From the NCBI GenBank assembly GCA_963724385.1, contig CAVRUJ010000001.1, positions 806,001-870,000 on the forward strand: a stretch of 64,000 nt of DNA. Direction: 5' to 3'. This DNA comes from DASXQK01 sp963724385. GTDB lineage: Bacteria > Pseudomonadota > Alphaproteobacteria > Dongiales > Dongiaceae. Both the position numbers and the translations under genes were made by a program. Below are positions 1-9,727 of the stretch, one piece after another (the first letter of the stretch is position 1; every line of letters starts with the position of its first letter). The notes below the pieces were generated by a model. It saw nothing but the letters and a program-made list of their open reading frames with translations. It did no database searches and was not told where the DNA came from.

Positions 1-1
1 G

Positions 2-880
2 GCGCAGGCCAACGGCATCGATCCCAGCCACACGGTGTTCTGCCCGGGATTCGCCACCCTCGGCAACGTCACCTTCCATTGCTGGTGGCATCAGGGTCAC
101 GGGACCCTCGACATGCTGGGCGGGATCAAGCATTCCTGCGACGTGTATTTCTACGACGTGGCGCGCCGCGTCGGCATCGATGCAATCGCCGAGATGGCTC
201 GGCGCTTCGGCCTCGGTCAACTGACGGGCATCAACCTGCCGGGCGAGAAGCCCGGGCTCATCCCCGATTCCGCCTGGAAGAAAGCGACCTACAACGACAT
301 CTGGCATCCGGGCGAGACCCTGGTCGCGGGCATCGGCCAGGGCTTCATCCAGGCGACGCCGCTCCAGCTCGCGGTGATGACCGCCAGGATCGCCAATGGC
401 GCCTACGCGCTCACCCCGCGCCTGGCGCGCCCCGCCCTGATCGACGAGGCGAGTGGACCCGAACCGGCCGTCTGCGCCTTCTCCAAAATGGACGTCAGCG
501 CCAGCCACCTCAAGATCGTGACCGAGGGCATGCGCATGGTGGTGAACGATCCCGACGGCACGGCCTATGGCGCGCATATCAGCCAGCCCGGCATGGAGAT
601 GGCGGGCAAGACGGGATCCGCCCAGGTTCGCCACATCAGCATGGCCGAGCACCTGGCCGGTGTCCGCAAGAACGAGGATCTGCCCTGGCCGCTGCGCGAT
701 AACGCCCTGTTCATCGGCTTCGCGCCCGTCGGCAACCCCCGCTTTTGCTGCGCGGTGGTGGTCGAGCATGGCGGCGGCGGCGCCAAGGTCGCCGGCCCGA
801 TCGCTCGCGACGTGCTGCTGGAATGCCAGCAGCGCGACCCGACGCGCCCGCCCCAGCCCGGGCGCCTGGCTCAGCTGTAA
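2..880 (+). CDS. mrdA: Penicillin-binding protein 2, C-terminal part (cut by window edge)
   Basis: Transpeptidase that cross-links peptidoglycan during side-wall elongation; it works in the elongasome with RodA at the inner membrane. The reading frame is open from base 2, so about 293 C-terminal residues are visible. Seen in the sequence: the SxN-type motif as SCD (in KHSCDVYFY) and the third active-site motif KTGSAQVR, both in the order expected for class B PBPs. The active-site STxK motif and the N-terminal membrane anchor lie before the window. The stop codon is 5 bases before rodA, the usual mrdA-rodA pairing, so the two are almost certainly co-transcribed. Confidence 0.95.
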   Translation, partial: AQANGIDPSHTVFCPGFATLGNVTFHCWWHQGHGTLDMLGGIKHSCDVYFYDVARRVGIDAIAEMARRFGLGQLTGINLPGEKPGLIPDSAWKKATYNDIWHPGETLVAGIGQGFIQATPLQLAVMTARIANGAYALTPRLARPALIDEASGPEPAVCAFSKMDVSASHLKIVTEGMRMVVNDPDGTAYGAHISQPGMEMAGKTGSAQVRHISMAEHLAGVRKNEDLPWPLRDNALFIGFAPVGNPRFCCAVVVEHGGGGAKVAGPIARDVLLECQQRDPTRPPQPGRLAQL

Positions 881-885
881 GGCAC

Positions 886-2043
886 ATGGCAAGCTCCAGC
901 TACGCCACCGGCGGCACGCCACGCCTGGGCGCATGGGAGAAGCTCCGGCGGATCAACTGGGGCATGCTCCTGATCATTTCGGCCATCGCCGGTTTCGGCT
1001 TCGCCATGCTCTACTCCGCCGCCAACGGCAGCGCCGATCCCTGGATGTCGCGCCAGGCGGCGCGCTTTGCCATCGGCCTCGCGCTGCTCGTTGCCGTCGC
1101 CCTGGTCGACTTCCGCTTCTGGCTGCGCAACGCCTATCTGCTTTATGCGATCGCCGTGCTGCTCCTGATCTTCGTCGAGATCGCCGGGCATATCGGCATG
1201 GGGGCCCAGCGCTGGATCAACCTCGGTTTCATCCAGCTGCAGCCCTCGGAGCTGATGAAGGTCGCGCTGGTGCTGGCGCTCGCCCGCTATTTCCACGGCC
1301 GCAGCTACGAGGAAGTGGGCAAGCCTCTCACCCTGATACCGCCCCTTATGCTGTGCCTGGCTCCGGCCGGCCTCGTCCTCCTGCAACCCGATCTCGGCAC
1401 CGCCGGGATGCTGATCCTGGGCGGCGGGCTCATGTTCTTCGTCGCCGGGGTGAGGCTGTGGAAGTTCGCCATCCTCATCCTCGGCGGCCTCGCCGCAGTG
1501 CCGGTCGCCTGGAATTTCATGCGCGACTACCAGAAGGCCCGCATCCTGACCTTCCTCAATCCGGAGAGCGATCCGCTGGGCGCCGGCTATCACATCATGC
1601 AGTCCAAGATCGCCTTCGGCTCCGGCGGGATGTTTGGCCGGGGCTTCCTCCAGGGGTCGCAAAGCCATCTCGACTTCCTGCCCGAGCGCCAGACCGACTT
1701 CATCTTCACCATGCTGGCCGAGGAATTCGGCATGGCCGGCGGGCTCCTGCTCCTTGCCCTTTACGCCCTGCTCATCGCCTATGGCCTGGTCATCGCCCTC
1801 AACTGCCGCAACCAGTTCGGCCGGCTGGTGGCCGTGGGCCTCACGGGCAACCTGTTCCTCTACGTCTTCATCAACATGGCCATGGTCATGGGGCTTATCC
1901 CCGTCGTCGGCGTGCCGCTGCCGCTGATCTCCTATGGCGGCACGGCCATGATCACCGTGCTGGCCGCCTTCGGGCTCGTCATGTCGGTCTATATCAACCG
2001 CGATCTCAAGATCGGCCGGCGGGGCGGGGCGGGCGAGGATTAG
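886..2043 (+). CDS. rodA: Rod shape-determining protein RodA
   Basis: SEDS-family peptidoglycan glycosyltransferase of the elongasome and partner of PBP2. The 385-residue protein is of normal length, with many hydrophobic segments. It carries SEDS hallmarks: WINLGFIQLQPSEL near residue 110, and the C-terminal VVGVPLPLISYGGT. I chose the ATG five bases after the mrdA stop; a longer in-frame extension back to 745 would overlap mrdA and adds an Arg/Ala-rich stretch typical of an out-of-frame shadow. The location directly behind mrdA supports the call. Confidence 0.96.
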   Translation: MASSSYATGGTPRLGAWEKLRRINWGMLLIISAIAGFGFAMLYSAANGSADPWMSRQAARFAIGLALLVAVALVDFRFWLRNAYLLYAIAVLLLIFVEIAGHIGMGAQRWINLGFIQLQPSELMKVALVLALARYFHGRSYEEVGKPLTLIPPLMLCLAPAGLVLLQPDLGTAGMLILGGGLMFFVAGVRLWKFAILILGGLAAVPVAWNFMRDYQKARILTFLNPESDPLGAGYHIMQSKIAFGSGGMFGRGFLQGSQSHLDFLPERQTDFIFTMLAEEFGMAGGLLLLALYALLIAYGLVIALNCRNQFGRLVAVGLTGNLFLYVFINMAMVMGLIPVVGVPLPLISYGGTAMITVLAAFGLVMSVYINRDLKIGRRGGAGED

Positions 2044-2115
2044 GCGCCCATCCGGGCAGGGACCCGCCTATCGACAAAGTGGGGGAGCTTTGCTATATCG
2101 CCGCCTCCCTTGGAT

Positions 2116-2176
<61 letters not shown>

Positions 2177-2191
<15 letters not shown>

Positions 2192-3751
2192 TTCCGGTAC
2201 GAAACTGGGCACTCGCCCTTCACCGCCATTGGCGGCGGGCACCAGCCCGGACGCCAGCACCGCTTTCGAGCCGCGCATGGTGATTGTGCCGTCGTCCACT
2301 TCGATGCTCTCGATAAAATGGCGGACGTAACTCTTGCGCAGCCGGGCATCCTCCCCATGGAGGCGCTCGCGGACCGCCGCCGCGAACCGGTCGAGGTTCT
2401 GGCGGCTTACGAGCTGCTTGGGAATCTCCCGTTTCTCGCTGAGTGATGAAATCAGGCGCAGCGTCTCGTCCCGCTCGGCTTCGAGCCATGAGAGTGATTT
2501 ACGGAATAGGTCGGTGTCCTTGACCGTGCCTTCGGCCAGCGCGCCGTAAAGCCGCTCGATCTTGCCTTCGATTCCGCTCAATGCCTTGCGAAGTTGCTGG
2601 GCCCTTTCCGCGTCGTCGTGCGTCCGGTTTCTGGCGCGCGCGACCAGCGCCGACAGCAGCACTTCCAATCGTTCGGGTGCGAGTATCTGCTGCTCGAGAT
2701 TGCCGATAACCAGATCGTCGAGGAGGGGCATCGGGATACTGCGCCCCCGACAGGCCGACTTGCCCTTGTTCATGGCGTTGTGGCACGAGTAGTATCGGTA
2801 GCGCCCGCCCTTGCCCGTGCGCAGAGTCATCCCGCCGCCGCAGGTCGCGCACTTGGCGAGGCCGGTCAGCAATGACGGCCCGTTGACGACGCGTGGCGGA
2901 ACCCGTACCGAGCGCCGCGATTCAAGCGTGCGCTGCACGGCGCTGAATATCTCCGGCTCGATGATGACCGGGGTCTCGAAGGCGATCCATTCACCGCGCT
3001 CCTTGCGCTTGCCGGTGCGGCATTCCTTACGATTGAAGAAGTGCCGGCCGGCATAGGCTTCGCGGGTCAGGATTTCATGGACGCGGGACGAGGTGAACTT
3101 GCCGCCGCGGTGGCCGATGCCCTTCCGGTTGAACTCGTGCGAGATTGAGCGGACGCCGTTTCCGGCGCGGTACATGTCGAACACCATGCGCACCACGGCG
3201 GCCTCGGCCGGCTCGATGGCGAGCTGCTTCTTAATGGCGTCGGCGCGCGTCTCGACCACGACCGCCTTGTAGCCGTAGGGCGGGCGCGCCCCGTTCCAGA
3301 ACCCCTGCCGTGCGTTCTCCTTCATGGCGCGGAGAACATGCTTGGCGTTCTCCCGGCTTTGGTACTCATCGAACATTGAGCACAGCTGCCGGAACATCTG
3401 TCCGCCCGGATCGTCCGTCACGGCTTGCGTAATGGAAATCAGAGCGACGTCGTGCTTTTCGAGCGTCCGGCGGTGGAGCTCGAACTGAAAGGAGTCGCGA
3501 AAGAACCGGGAGAAGCTATGGACCAGGACGGCATCGAAGGGGCGATCCGGACGTGCCGCGTCGTCCATCATGCGCTGGAACTGCGGGCGCCGATCGTCGG
3601 TGGCGGATGCGCCGGGCTCGACATATTCGGCGACGACTCGCCAATCCCTCTCCCGGGCCCAGCGTTCGAGCTGGTTGCGCTGATCGGGGATCGACAGATC
3701 TTTCTCGGCCTGGCGGGCAGTCGAGACCCGGAGATAAAGGGCTACCTTCAT
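2177..3751 (-). CDS. Large serine recombinase (site-specific integrase)
   Basis: Catalyses integration or excision through a serine-DNA intermediate. The 524-residue protein has the three-part architecture of large serine recombinases: an N-terminal resolvase domain starting with YLRVST, with the nucleophile at Ser10 and the arginine-rich SRFFRD region near residue 92; a central recombinase domain around 155-280; and a zinc ribbon with cysteines at 301, 304, 323 and 334, followed by a charged coiled-coil region (about 370-440). The final WWAA and the TAG stop are read from the 3' end of tRNA-Lys, so the recombinase gene touches its likely attachment site. A short gene lies 10 bases upstream. 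Confidence 0.93.
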
Positions 3752-3761
3752 AGTGCAGCCC

Positions 3762-4007
3762 TTAGGCGGTTCGCAGGATGCCCGCGATGAAAGGGAGCAC
3801 CTCGCGTTCCAGCAATTCCAGCTCGGCCTCTGTCACCGGGAGCGGGGAAGGCAAGTCGGCCAAGACTCGGTATTCGGTAGCGACACATCGCCGGGCAGGC
3901 CCCTTGGACCTCGCCTTTGGCCGCGAAGGGCGTACCTTCGACAGGCCCGCCGACGCCCCTTGGGGTCCAGGTTGAGTTTCGGACTGTGCCTCGAGTCGGC
4001 CTCGCAT
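3762..4007 (-). CDS. Small protein upstream of the serine recombinase
   Basis: 81 residues if the first ATG is used, ending 10 bases before the recombinase start on the same strand. The N-terminal half is basic and rich in Gly/Ser/Arg and may not be translated. The C-terminal 40 residues (from about VATEYRVLADLP) look like a genuine acidic helical peptide with alternating Leu/Glu. I do not recognise a family. The spacing suggests co-transcription with the recombinase. The rest of the 336-base interval between the two recombinase genes (3752-4087) shows nothing else I can name. Confidence 0.42.
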   Translation of the reverse strand: MRGRLEAQSETQPGPQGASAGLSKVRPSRPKARSKGPARRCVATEYRVLADLPSPLPVTEAELELLEREVLPFIAGILRTA

Positions 4008-4087
4008 GGGGACATGGTCGCGTCACGACCGCGGAGGGGTGCGCCTTCATTTGCGATTGGAGCCGGAGATTCGATCGCAGCGGCATG

Positions 4088-5224
4088 CTATTTGGACCCC
4101 GCGCGGTCACCAACCTTACGGCCCTGCTTGCGCTTCGCCAGGATAAACTGCTGGAAGCGGCTGATGGCGCGGTTGGATTGGGCATGCTCATAGTACTGCT
4201 GCGACGTTTGCAGGGAACTATGGCCGAGCAGGCTCGGGACGATGAAGACGTGTTCCGGGTCCTCTATGGCGACCGACGTTGCGGCGCAATCCCGGAACAT
4301 GTGGGTCCCCAGCGCGCGCCCAAACTTGGCCCGGGTGAGATTGCGGACCTGCTCGTAGATCGCCCCCTCGCTCATGGCCGAGGCGTAGTTAGACACCCAG
4401 AGATGCTTCCCGGGTGAGGGCAAGTCGGGCAGCCGGTTCTTCCAGCGCCCGGTGCGCTGCGCCAGGAAGGGCCTATGGTAGGAGAGATAGCGCTCCAGGT
4501 AGGGATTGAGGGCAGCCGGGACCAGATTGTCGATGGCCGAGCCGGTCTTGGTCTCCGCCCCGTCGAACCGCAGACTGTAGCGCTCGCCCTCCTTGACCAG
4601 ATGGTGGCCAATTTCAATTGAGCCGGAGTTGCGCCGCCGGAGCTGGCGCGCCGCAAGCAGGCTGATCACCAGCCCGCCGCGGTATCGCCCGGCGCGTGCC
4701 AGGCGAGATCCGCCATCCGGCCCCTCGGCTTCCTCCATGAGCTCGAAGCCGAACCGCCACAGATCATAGGAGGGAACGACGCGCGTCTTCTTATTGCGAA
4801 CAGGCTTGACGCGCCGGCGGAGCCGCCGCGCCACTCCTTGAATCCAGCCCCAATCCCGGTCCGGCGCCATGGCCTTCATGGCGTTGATCAGATCGCGGAT
4901 CCGGCCGAGCACCGTGTAGGGGCTGTTGCCTATCTTGTTCAGGTGCTCGATGTAGCTGCCGACATTCTCGGGCGTGACTCGATCGGCCGGTCGAGCGCCC
5001 CGATCCAGCCGGTCGAGCCGGTCAAGCCAGGTCAACCATCGGCCATAGGCGACCGACACCTTTTTCTGGGTCCGTGGTTTCCAGCCTACCGCGGTGCCCT
5101 GCGGCTGGAAGAAGTCCCCATCCTCGAGCGCCGCAAGCCAGGCCTGCCGATCGAGCTCGGGCCAGGCGTCGATCTTGAGGCAGCGGCGGGCCGGATCCTT
5201 CTTGGGGTCGAGAGCCTTGGTCAT
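4088..5224 (-). CDS. Tyrosine recombinase/integrase (second of a coupled pair)
   Basis: 378 residues from the ATG that overlaps the upstream recombinase stop (ATGA), with a GGAGGGG-type ribosome site just before it. An in-frame extension to 5332 would run far into the upstream gene. The C-terminal half has a tyrosine-recombinase catalytic layout: arginine cluster RQLRRRN near 194-198, a KTG lysine near 226, the HMFRD box (His308, Arg311), GHSS (His335) and the YYEHA tyrosine near 344. The N-terminal half resembles a SAM-like core-binding domain. The overlap implies translational coupling, so the two recombinases probably act together. Confidence 0.9.
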   Translation of the reverse strand: MTKALDPKKDPARRCLKIDAWPELDRQAWLAALEDGDFFQPQGTAVGWKPRTQKKVSVAYGRWLTWLDRLDRLDRGARPADRVTPENVGSYIEHLNKIGNSPYTVLGRIRDLINAMKAMAPDRDWGWIQGVARRLRRRVKPVRNKKTRVVPSYDLWRFGFELMEEAEGPDGGSRLARAGRYRGGLVISLLAARQLRRRNSGSIEIGHHLVKEGERYSLRFDGAETKTGSAIDNLVPAALNPYLERYLSYHRPFLAQRTGRWKNRLPDLPSPGKHLWVSNYASAMSEGAIYEQVRNLTRAKFGRALGTHMFRDCAATSVAIEDPEHVFIVPSLLGHSSLQTSQQYYEHAQSNRAISRFQQFILAKRKQGRKVGDRAGSK

Positions 5225-6966
5225 TTGCCCCTCCGGAGGCGGTGCATGGCCGCCAGGGGAGCCAACTCCTCCCGGATCTTGAGGATGTTCTCGTCGAAGC
5301 TGCGTAGCGCCGCCGGTCCCTCCAGGCCGCAATAGTATTGGGTCGTGGTCTCGACGCTCCTGTGGCCCAGGACCAGGCGCATCAGACCGTAGGCTCCTGG
5401 GTTGGCGTTCAGGTAGATCAGGGCAGCGATGTGCCTGAACAGGTGCGGATGCACGATCAAGCCACAGCGCTTCTTCAGGCAGGCGGTGATCTGTTGCCCC
5501 AGGGACTGAGTACCCTTGGGCTTGCCGGGCTTCGCGCCCGGGAACAGATAGCTCGATGGCCCCCTGAGGAGGACCGGCCGGAACCGGGAGAGGTAGAGGT
5601 CGAGCAGCTCGACGGTCTCCTTCGGCAACGGGGCGTCTATGTCGGAGTCGTTCTTTACCTCCTCGCCGCCGATGGCGATGCTGACCGTTCCGCCCGCCCG
5701 CGAGCGGCAGATGTGCTTTTCCAGGTCCAGGCAGGCCAAATTCCCGGCCCGCATGGGGAGCATGGTCAGGATCTCGATCGCGAGCGCGGTCTGGGCCTGG
5801 AGCGCATCGCGACGGCTGGGCTTTCCCGTCTTCGGCAACTCATCGATCAACCGACCGGGGAGGGTGAGGAGCTCGGCGACGTTCGCTTGGTCCTGAAACT
5901 GCCGGAGACGTTCCATGCTCTTCCGGGTCGGCCCCTTGTCCGGGGTCTGACCGTGGAGCCTCTGCTTGATGCTCCGGCAGACGGCCTTCAGTGCCGCGAG
6001 ATGGTCCTCGGCGATCTTGACCCAATGACGGGCCATAGCTTTCACGGCACAGGCAATCTCGAACATGTTCTTGGTGGGCTTTCCGCCGTGCCGGTCCACA
6101 AAGAACTGCAAGCCGTCCTTTACGGTGGGGACCGCTACTACGCCGGCCAGGGAGGTCATGGTCCGAGGGTCCCGACCCCTGTGGACCAGGGCGGAAAGGA
6201 ATGCGCGGAGCTGCTTCGTCCGTGTCCTGATCGACGCCGGCCGCAAGGGGCGGAACTCGACGTCCTCCAGGATGTTCTTTCCTTCGAGGCGGCGGATGTA
6301 GGCGTCGAAGTCGGCCTTCAGCGTCTCGGGAAACCGAGACCATGGGAGGACGTATGAGCGCAGATAGTCAGGTACGGTGAGGAGCTGTTTGGGCCAGGCG
6401 GCGATCGCGACAGAGGCCCTGTTCCATAGCACGCAGCTCTGGCGATGGATCATGCGTACTTTGGGACCCAACCCCGCCGTCTTCAGGTCCTGGACGAACT
6501 GCTCCATGACATCGTCGGTGAGTTGCTCAGGGGCAATCCCGTTGACCCCGCAGTAGCGGGCAAGGCGGGACAGGCCATACCCCCGGCGGGGGTCATTGAT
6601 CAGGCGGATCAGCGCCTCCCATGCCGGAGCAAACGGGTCTCGGTACCGGCCGGGCACAAAGGCCAGGCCTGTCTCCTTCAGGGCGACGCGGACTAGGCTC
6701 CGGACATTCCGCCACCTGAGCTCGCTCAGGCCCACGGCCGCGGGGAGGACCTTGTTAATCAGGTCCCACAGGTAGAGGGGATTGGCGGGCAGGTCCGCCA
6801 GCTCACGGTGGACTGCCTTGGACATCGTGCTGAGCGCCGATAGCACCTCTTGCTTCTTCCTCGGGGTTAGGTCGCTACCTTCCCGGATTTGGTCCCTCAC
6901 GTAAGCCATGGTGGCGTTGGCGGGAAGGCTGGACAGATACACGCGTGAGCCGATTCGGGTCTTCAT
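5221..6966 (-). CDS. Tyrosine recombinase/integrase, long form (first of a coupled pair)
   Basis: About 581 residues. I chose the second in-frame ATG because GGAGGGG lies 5 bases before it; the ATG at 6978 has that ribosome site inside its own coding sequence. Catalytic residues visible near the C-terminus are MRAGNLA (first Arg), HPHLFRH (His and second Arg), GHRS and the nucleophile in TTTQYY. The N-terminal 350 residues are much longer than in phage integrases. Paired short and long tyrosine recombinases are known from Tn554-type transposons (TnpA/TnpB); the resemblance in size is noted, not proven. An HTH gene lies 144 bases upstream on the same strand. Confidence 0.9.
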   Translation of the reverse strand: MKTRIGSRVYLSSLPANATMAYVRDQIREGSDLTPRKKQEVLSALSTMSKAVHRELADLPANPLYLWDLINKVLPAAVGLSELRWRNVRSLVRVALKETGLAFVPGRYRDPFAPAWEALIRLINDPRRGYGLSRLARYCGVNGIAPEQLTDDVMEQFVQDLKTAGLGPKVRMIHRQSCVLWNRASVAIAAWPKQLLTVPDYLRSYVLPWSRFPETLKADFDAYIRRLEGKNILEDVEFRPLRPASIRTRTKQLRAFLSALVHRGRDPRTMTSLAGVVAVPTVKDGLQFFVDRHGGKPTKNMFEIACAVKAMARHWVKIAEDHLAALKAVCRSIKQRLHGQTPDKGPTRKSMERLRQFQDQANVAELLTLPGRLIDELPKTGKPSRRDALQAQTALAIEILTMLPMRAGNLACLDLEKHICRSRAGGTVSIAIGGEEVKNDSDIDAPLPKETVELLDLYLSRFRPVLLRGPSSYLFPGAKPGKPKGTQSLGQQITACLKKRCGLIVHPHLFRHIAALIYLNANPGAYGLMRLVLGHRSVETTTQYYCGLEGPAALRSFDENILKIREELAPLAAMHRLRRGK

Positions 6967-7110
6967 GATCCCCTCCATGGGACATGGTTGTACATTAGTG
7001 GAAATTCGTGATAGCGCAAGTAATGAAAGCCAGGAAATGGTATACGCTGTGTAATAACGACGGACGTTCTAAGCATAGACAAAAGAGTACACAGTAGGAC
7101 ACGTTGACCA

Positions 7111-7299
7111 CTACCTCCGGCAACTGCTAACGTATGCGAGAAGGTCCTCCTCCGAGATCCGCAGCCGGCCCTGGAACTTGTGGAAATGCAGCACACCATC
7201 ATCCATCCACCGACGAATGCTCTTGCCGGTGACGCCCAGGCGGTCGGCTACTTGCTTGACCGTGTAGAAGCGCGGAATCGGATTCTGCTTGCCGGTCAT
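7111..7299 (-). CDS. Excisionase-type helix-turn-helix DNA-binding protein
   Basis: 62 residues with the MerR/excisionase-like winged HTH signature: FYTVKQVADRLGVTGKSIRRW, then a short wing and a basic segment ending ISEEDLLAYV. Proteins of this size and pattern bind recombination or promoter sites of mobile elements, so a role as directionality factor for the adjacent recombinases is likely but inferred. Its ATG overlaps the stop of the upstream small gene (ATGA), so both are translated from one message. Confidence 0.82.
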   Translation of the reverse strand: MTGKQNPIPRFYTVKQVADRLGVTGKSIRRWMDDGVLHFHKFQGRLRISEEDLLAYVSSCRR

Positions 7300-7511
7300 G
7301 GGACGGTCGTTCCTTCGGACGCTGATCTCGTAGTGGGGTCGGAACGCATCGCCTCGACGGCGGCTTGGCGGGCCAGCAGTCGGGCGAGGGCTTGGAGGGT
7401 CTCCTGGGCCCGGACAGAGGGCGCAGGACGGCCCGACAGTTGTGCGGCGCAGCCGTCCAACTGGGTTGGCAGATCACTCTGTTCGGTCGGGGTATTGACG
7501 GGCTCGCGCAT
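7296..7511 (-). CDS. Small protein coupled to the excisionase-like gene
   Basis: 71 residues, no recognised family. It is rich in Ala, Arg, Gln and Leu in the middle (TLQALARLLARQAAVEA), which would form an amphipathic helix. The start is supported by a TGAGGG sequence 5 bases upstream, and the stop overlaps the next ATG by ATGA. The tight coupling argues that this is a real gene of the recombination module and not noise. Confidence 0.6.
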   Translation of the reverse strand: MREPVNTPTEQSDLPTQLDGCAAQLSGRPAPSVRAQETLQALARLLARQAAVEAMRSDPTTRSASEGTTVP

Positions 7512-7994
7512 GCCCTCAGTAGGTCATCACGACCAAGTTCAGCGTGAATCGGATGTGGGGGCCAACGGCCTCTTGAGGATCGAAAACGAGCAATCCGAGG
7601 TTGCGATCAGGCCGGGTCAACAGATTGAAAACGCGAGGTTTATTGAGATTCGACGGCCAGATTTATTGGGAAGATCAATGCTCCACGCGCCGATGCGGCC
7701 GGTCGGAACGAGACTGCGGGTCGAGTCGCGCGACTCGGAGGCATCATTGGAAAGGACACATGCTTTGGCGAAGGTCGCGACCTCAGGGAACCGGCACGCT
7801 GTCCAGGTCGGGCGATGCCGACCGCACCCTCTCTCCACGGGCAGGTGTGAACCACATGCGCGGGATCAGACGCCGGGAACATCGGTTAGGGCAGGGGCCG
7901 GCTCGAATACGATGCAGGCCTTGACGGACTTATTGTCTGGCTTTCCTAGAGTGGATGTTCGGCGATGAGGCCCAGACGGCGGCGCCAGATATTC
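7512..7994. other. Gap with a possible gene remnant
   Basis: No complete gene is supported. On the minus strand a frame ending at TGA 7516-7518 reads about 40 codons of protein-like sequence (ending RFTLNLVVMTY) immediately before the small gene at 7511, but it has no start and is closed upstream by a stop. It may be the C-terminal end of a decayed gene of the island. The remainder shows nothing I can assign. Confidence 0.3.
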
Positions 7995-8288
7995 ATGATG
8001 CCGGCGGAACTCGCTGCCGCCGGGGAGTCTGTCTACGGGTCCCAGTGGCGTACGCCGATGTCGAAGGCGTTGAAGGTCGGCACACGCATCATCCGATACT
8101 GGGAGCGCGGCGAGCGGCGGATTTCGGAAGCTATGGCCGGTCACATCCGTCAGCTGACCGACATTGGGCCAATCGGGCTCATCATCCGCAGCTCGGTCCG
8201 AAGAGCCGCCCCGGAGCTTTCAAGATTCCAATCACATCAAATTGCGATCCATGTATTGGCGGACCTCAGAAGTGCCGGAATCATCTAG
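7995..8288 (+). CDS. Small HTH-like regulator, copy 1 of a divergent pair
   Basis: 96-97 residues depending on which of two consecutive ATGs is used; an in-frame ATG 30 bases upstream is also possible. The central pattern RIIRYWERGERRISEAMA matches the recognition-helix region of Xre-like proteins in which a transcription unit 'W..GER.I' follows the HTH. The protein is clearly related to the minus-strand protein at 9428-9727: shared positions include AEL.A.GE, a (Y/F)G..W motif, GER..S...A, DIG..G.IIR and VR. The two flank the ParB-like gene. Function unknown; DNA binding is inferred. Confidence 0.62.
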   Translation: MMPAELAAAGESVYGSQWRTPMSKALKVGTRIIRYWERGERRISEAMAGHIRQLTDIGPIGLIIRSSVRRAAPELSRFQSHQIAIHVLADLRSAGII

Positions 8289-8375
8289 GCTGGATCGGAC
8301 GGTGGGACGAGGATTCAAAGACGGCCGACGCGCGAGCTACCGGCCGGGTTCAGAAGGCAAGCACAGGAGTTTGGC

Positions 8376-9299
8376 GTGCTTCGGTTAGTCAGAGTCGAAA
8401 GGATACCACTCGCCGACATCGCGGTTGGAAAGCGGTGGCGCGAACCTACAGCAGAGCAGGTTCAAACATTGCGCGATTCCATTCGCGGCAATGGCTTGCT
8501 TGTCCCTATTGGAGTACGGCTGAACGAGAAGGGCCGGAACGGGGCTTCCTCACAGGCTTCCTGGATACTGGTGCATGGTGCTACCCGTCTCGCTGCCGCC
8601 GACAAGGAGGGCTGGCGGGATATCGAGGCACAGATCCTGGAGGGATCCGACGCCGAATTCGAGATGGCCGAGCTCGCCGAAAACCTTCACCGCGGCGAGC
8701 TGACCATGCTGCAACGGGACATGCAGTTCGCGCGTTACGTCGAGCTCTGCGCCTCGGAGGGAATTTTGCGCGGTGATCGCGCAAAAATCGGCAGGGGCCG
8801 CCCGGAAGGGGGTTTGAGGGCCGCCGCTCGCACTTTGGGCCTGGCGGAATCGACGGCGCGGGATGCGATGAAGGCGGCGAATATGACGCCATCGGCCGCT
8901 GCAGTCGTCGACAAATTGGGTCTTGCCGACAATCCGACAGCCTATCGCTCTATCGCTGACGAGCCAACGACGAGGGCTCAGATTGCCAAAGCCCGTGAAA
9001 TTGTCGCAAAGAGAAAGGCTCGTCCCCCGAAACCAGCTACCAAATCGTTGAGGATCCAGCTTGCCGCGCTTGTGGCCGCCTGGAAGAAAGCGAAGTCTCA
9101 AGCCCGAAAGGAGTTTCTTCGCGGAATTGGTCATGAAGACTGTTCGGCCAAGTCGACCGCAAACGCCGTCCGGCCCAGGCGTTCCACGGGCAGACACGGC
9201 CCGAACGCGGCGGCGGGTCAGCTCGAGATCGACTTGAACGATGGTGTTGGCGACATCGAAAACGCGGCTACTTCTGCGGGTCTTCGCCGATCAGGCTGA
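8376..9299 (+). CDS. ParB-like nuclease/partition protein (orphan)
   Basis: 307 residues from a GTG start with ACAGGAG seven bases upstream. The N-terminal 110 residues match the ParB/sulfiredoxin-like domain: RIPLADIAVGKRWREP at the start, LRDSIRGNGLLVPIGV, and HGATRLAAADKEGW where chromosomal ParB has its GERR(Y/W)RA box. It then continues with MAELAENLHRGELT. A central HTH-like stretch (AAARTLGLAESTARDAMK) and a basic C-terminus follow. No ParA lies nearby, so it may be a regulator or nicking protein of the island and not a partition protein. The arginine pair of the canonical CTPase/phosphate box is not intact. Confidence 0.8.
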   Translation: MLRLVRVERIPLADIAVGKRWREPTAEQVQTLRDSIRGNGLLVPIGVRLNEKGRNGASSQASWILVHGATRLAAADKEGWRDIEAQILEGSDAEFEMAELAENLHRGELTMLQRDMQFARYVELCASEGILRGDRAKIGRGRPEGGLRAAARTLGLAESTARDAMKAANMTPSAAAVVDKLGLADNPTAYRSIADEPTTRAQIAKAREIVAKRKARPPKPATKSLRIQLAALVAAWKKAKSQARKEFLRGIGHEDCSAKSTANAVRPRRSTGRHGPNAAAGQLEIDLNDGVGDIENAATSAGLRRSG

Positions 9300-9427
9300 C
9301 CCAGAAATTGGCGAACCGCGAGCTACCTGGCCGGGATCGTTTGCGTCGACCCTCAGCGTCTGTGCTCGTCCCCCGGGGTAGGGCAGGGGTGTTGCGGCCG
9401 AGCTATGGGCATTGGATGGCCGGCCGT

Positions 9428-9727
9428 CTAGTAGCCGATGAGCTCGGCCTGCTTTATCGCTTCGACCGCCCGTGGTGCCGCCAGGTGAGCTTCCATAGGG
9501 TTCAACCCCGCGCAACTGTCCCTCACTGCTTTGCGGATGATTGCCCCCGCCAATCCTATGTCTGCGAATGCGCGGACACTCGCCGCGACGTTCGCGGACA
9601 CGATCCTTTCTCCGGTCTTGAAATAAGCGATCTGCCGTGGATCACAGCCGGCTATGCGGGCGAGGTTCCGGACCCATCGCTTGCCAAATAGGGCTTCCCC
9701 GATAGCAGTGAGCTCGGCCCGCGACAT
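9428..9727 (-). CDS. Small HTH-like regulator, copy 2 of a divergent pair
   Basis: 99 residues starting at MSRAELTAIGEALFG; the frame stays open upstream to 9916, but that part has no similarity to copy 1. It aligns along its whole length with the 96-residue protein at 7995-8288, with conserved YFKTGERIVS, DIGLAGAIIRKAVR and a helical C-terminus. Each copy lies outside the ParB-like gene and they face each other, suggesting an old duplication. Function unknown; the HTH-like core implies DNA binding. Confidence 0.6.
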   Translation of the reverse strand: MSRAELTAIGEALFGKRWVRNLARIAGCDPRQIAYFKTGERIVSANVAASVRAFADIGLAGAIIRKAVRDSCAGLNPMEAHLAAPRAVEAIKQAELIGY

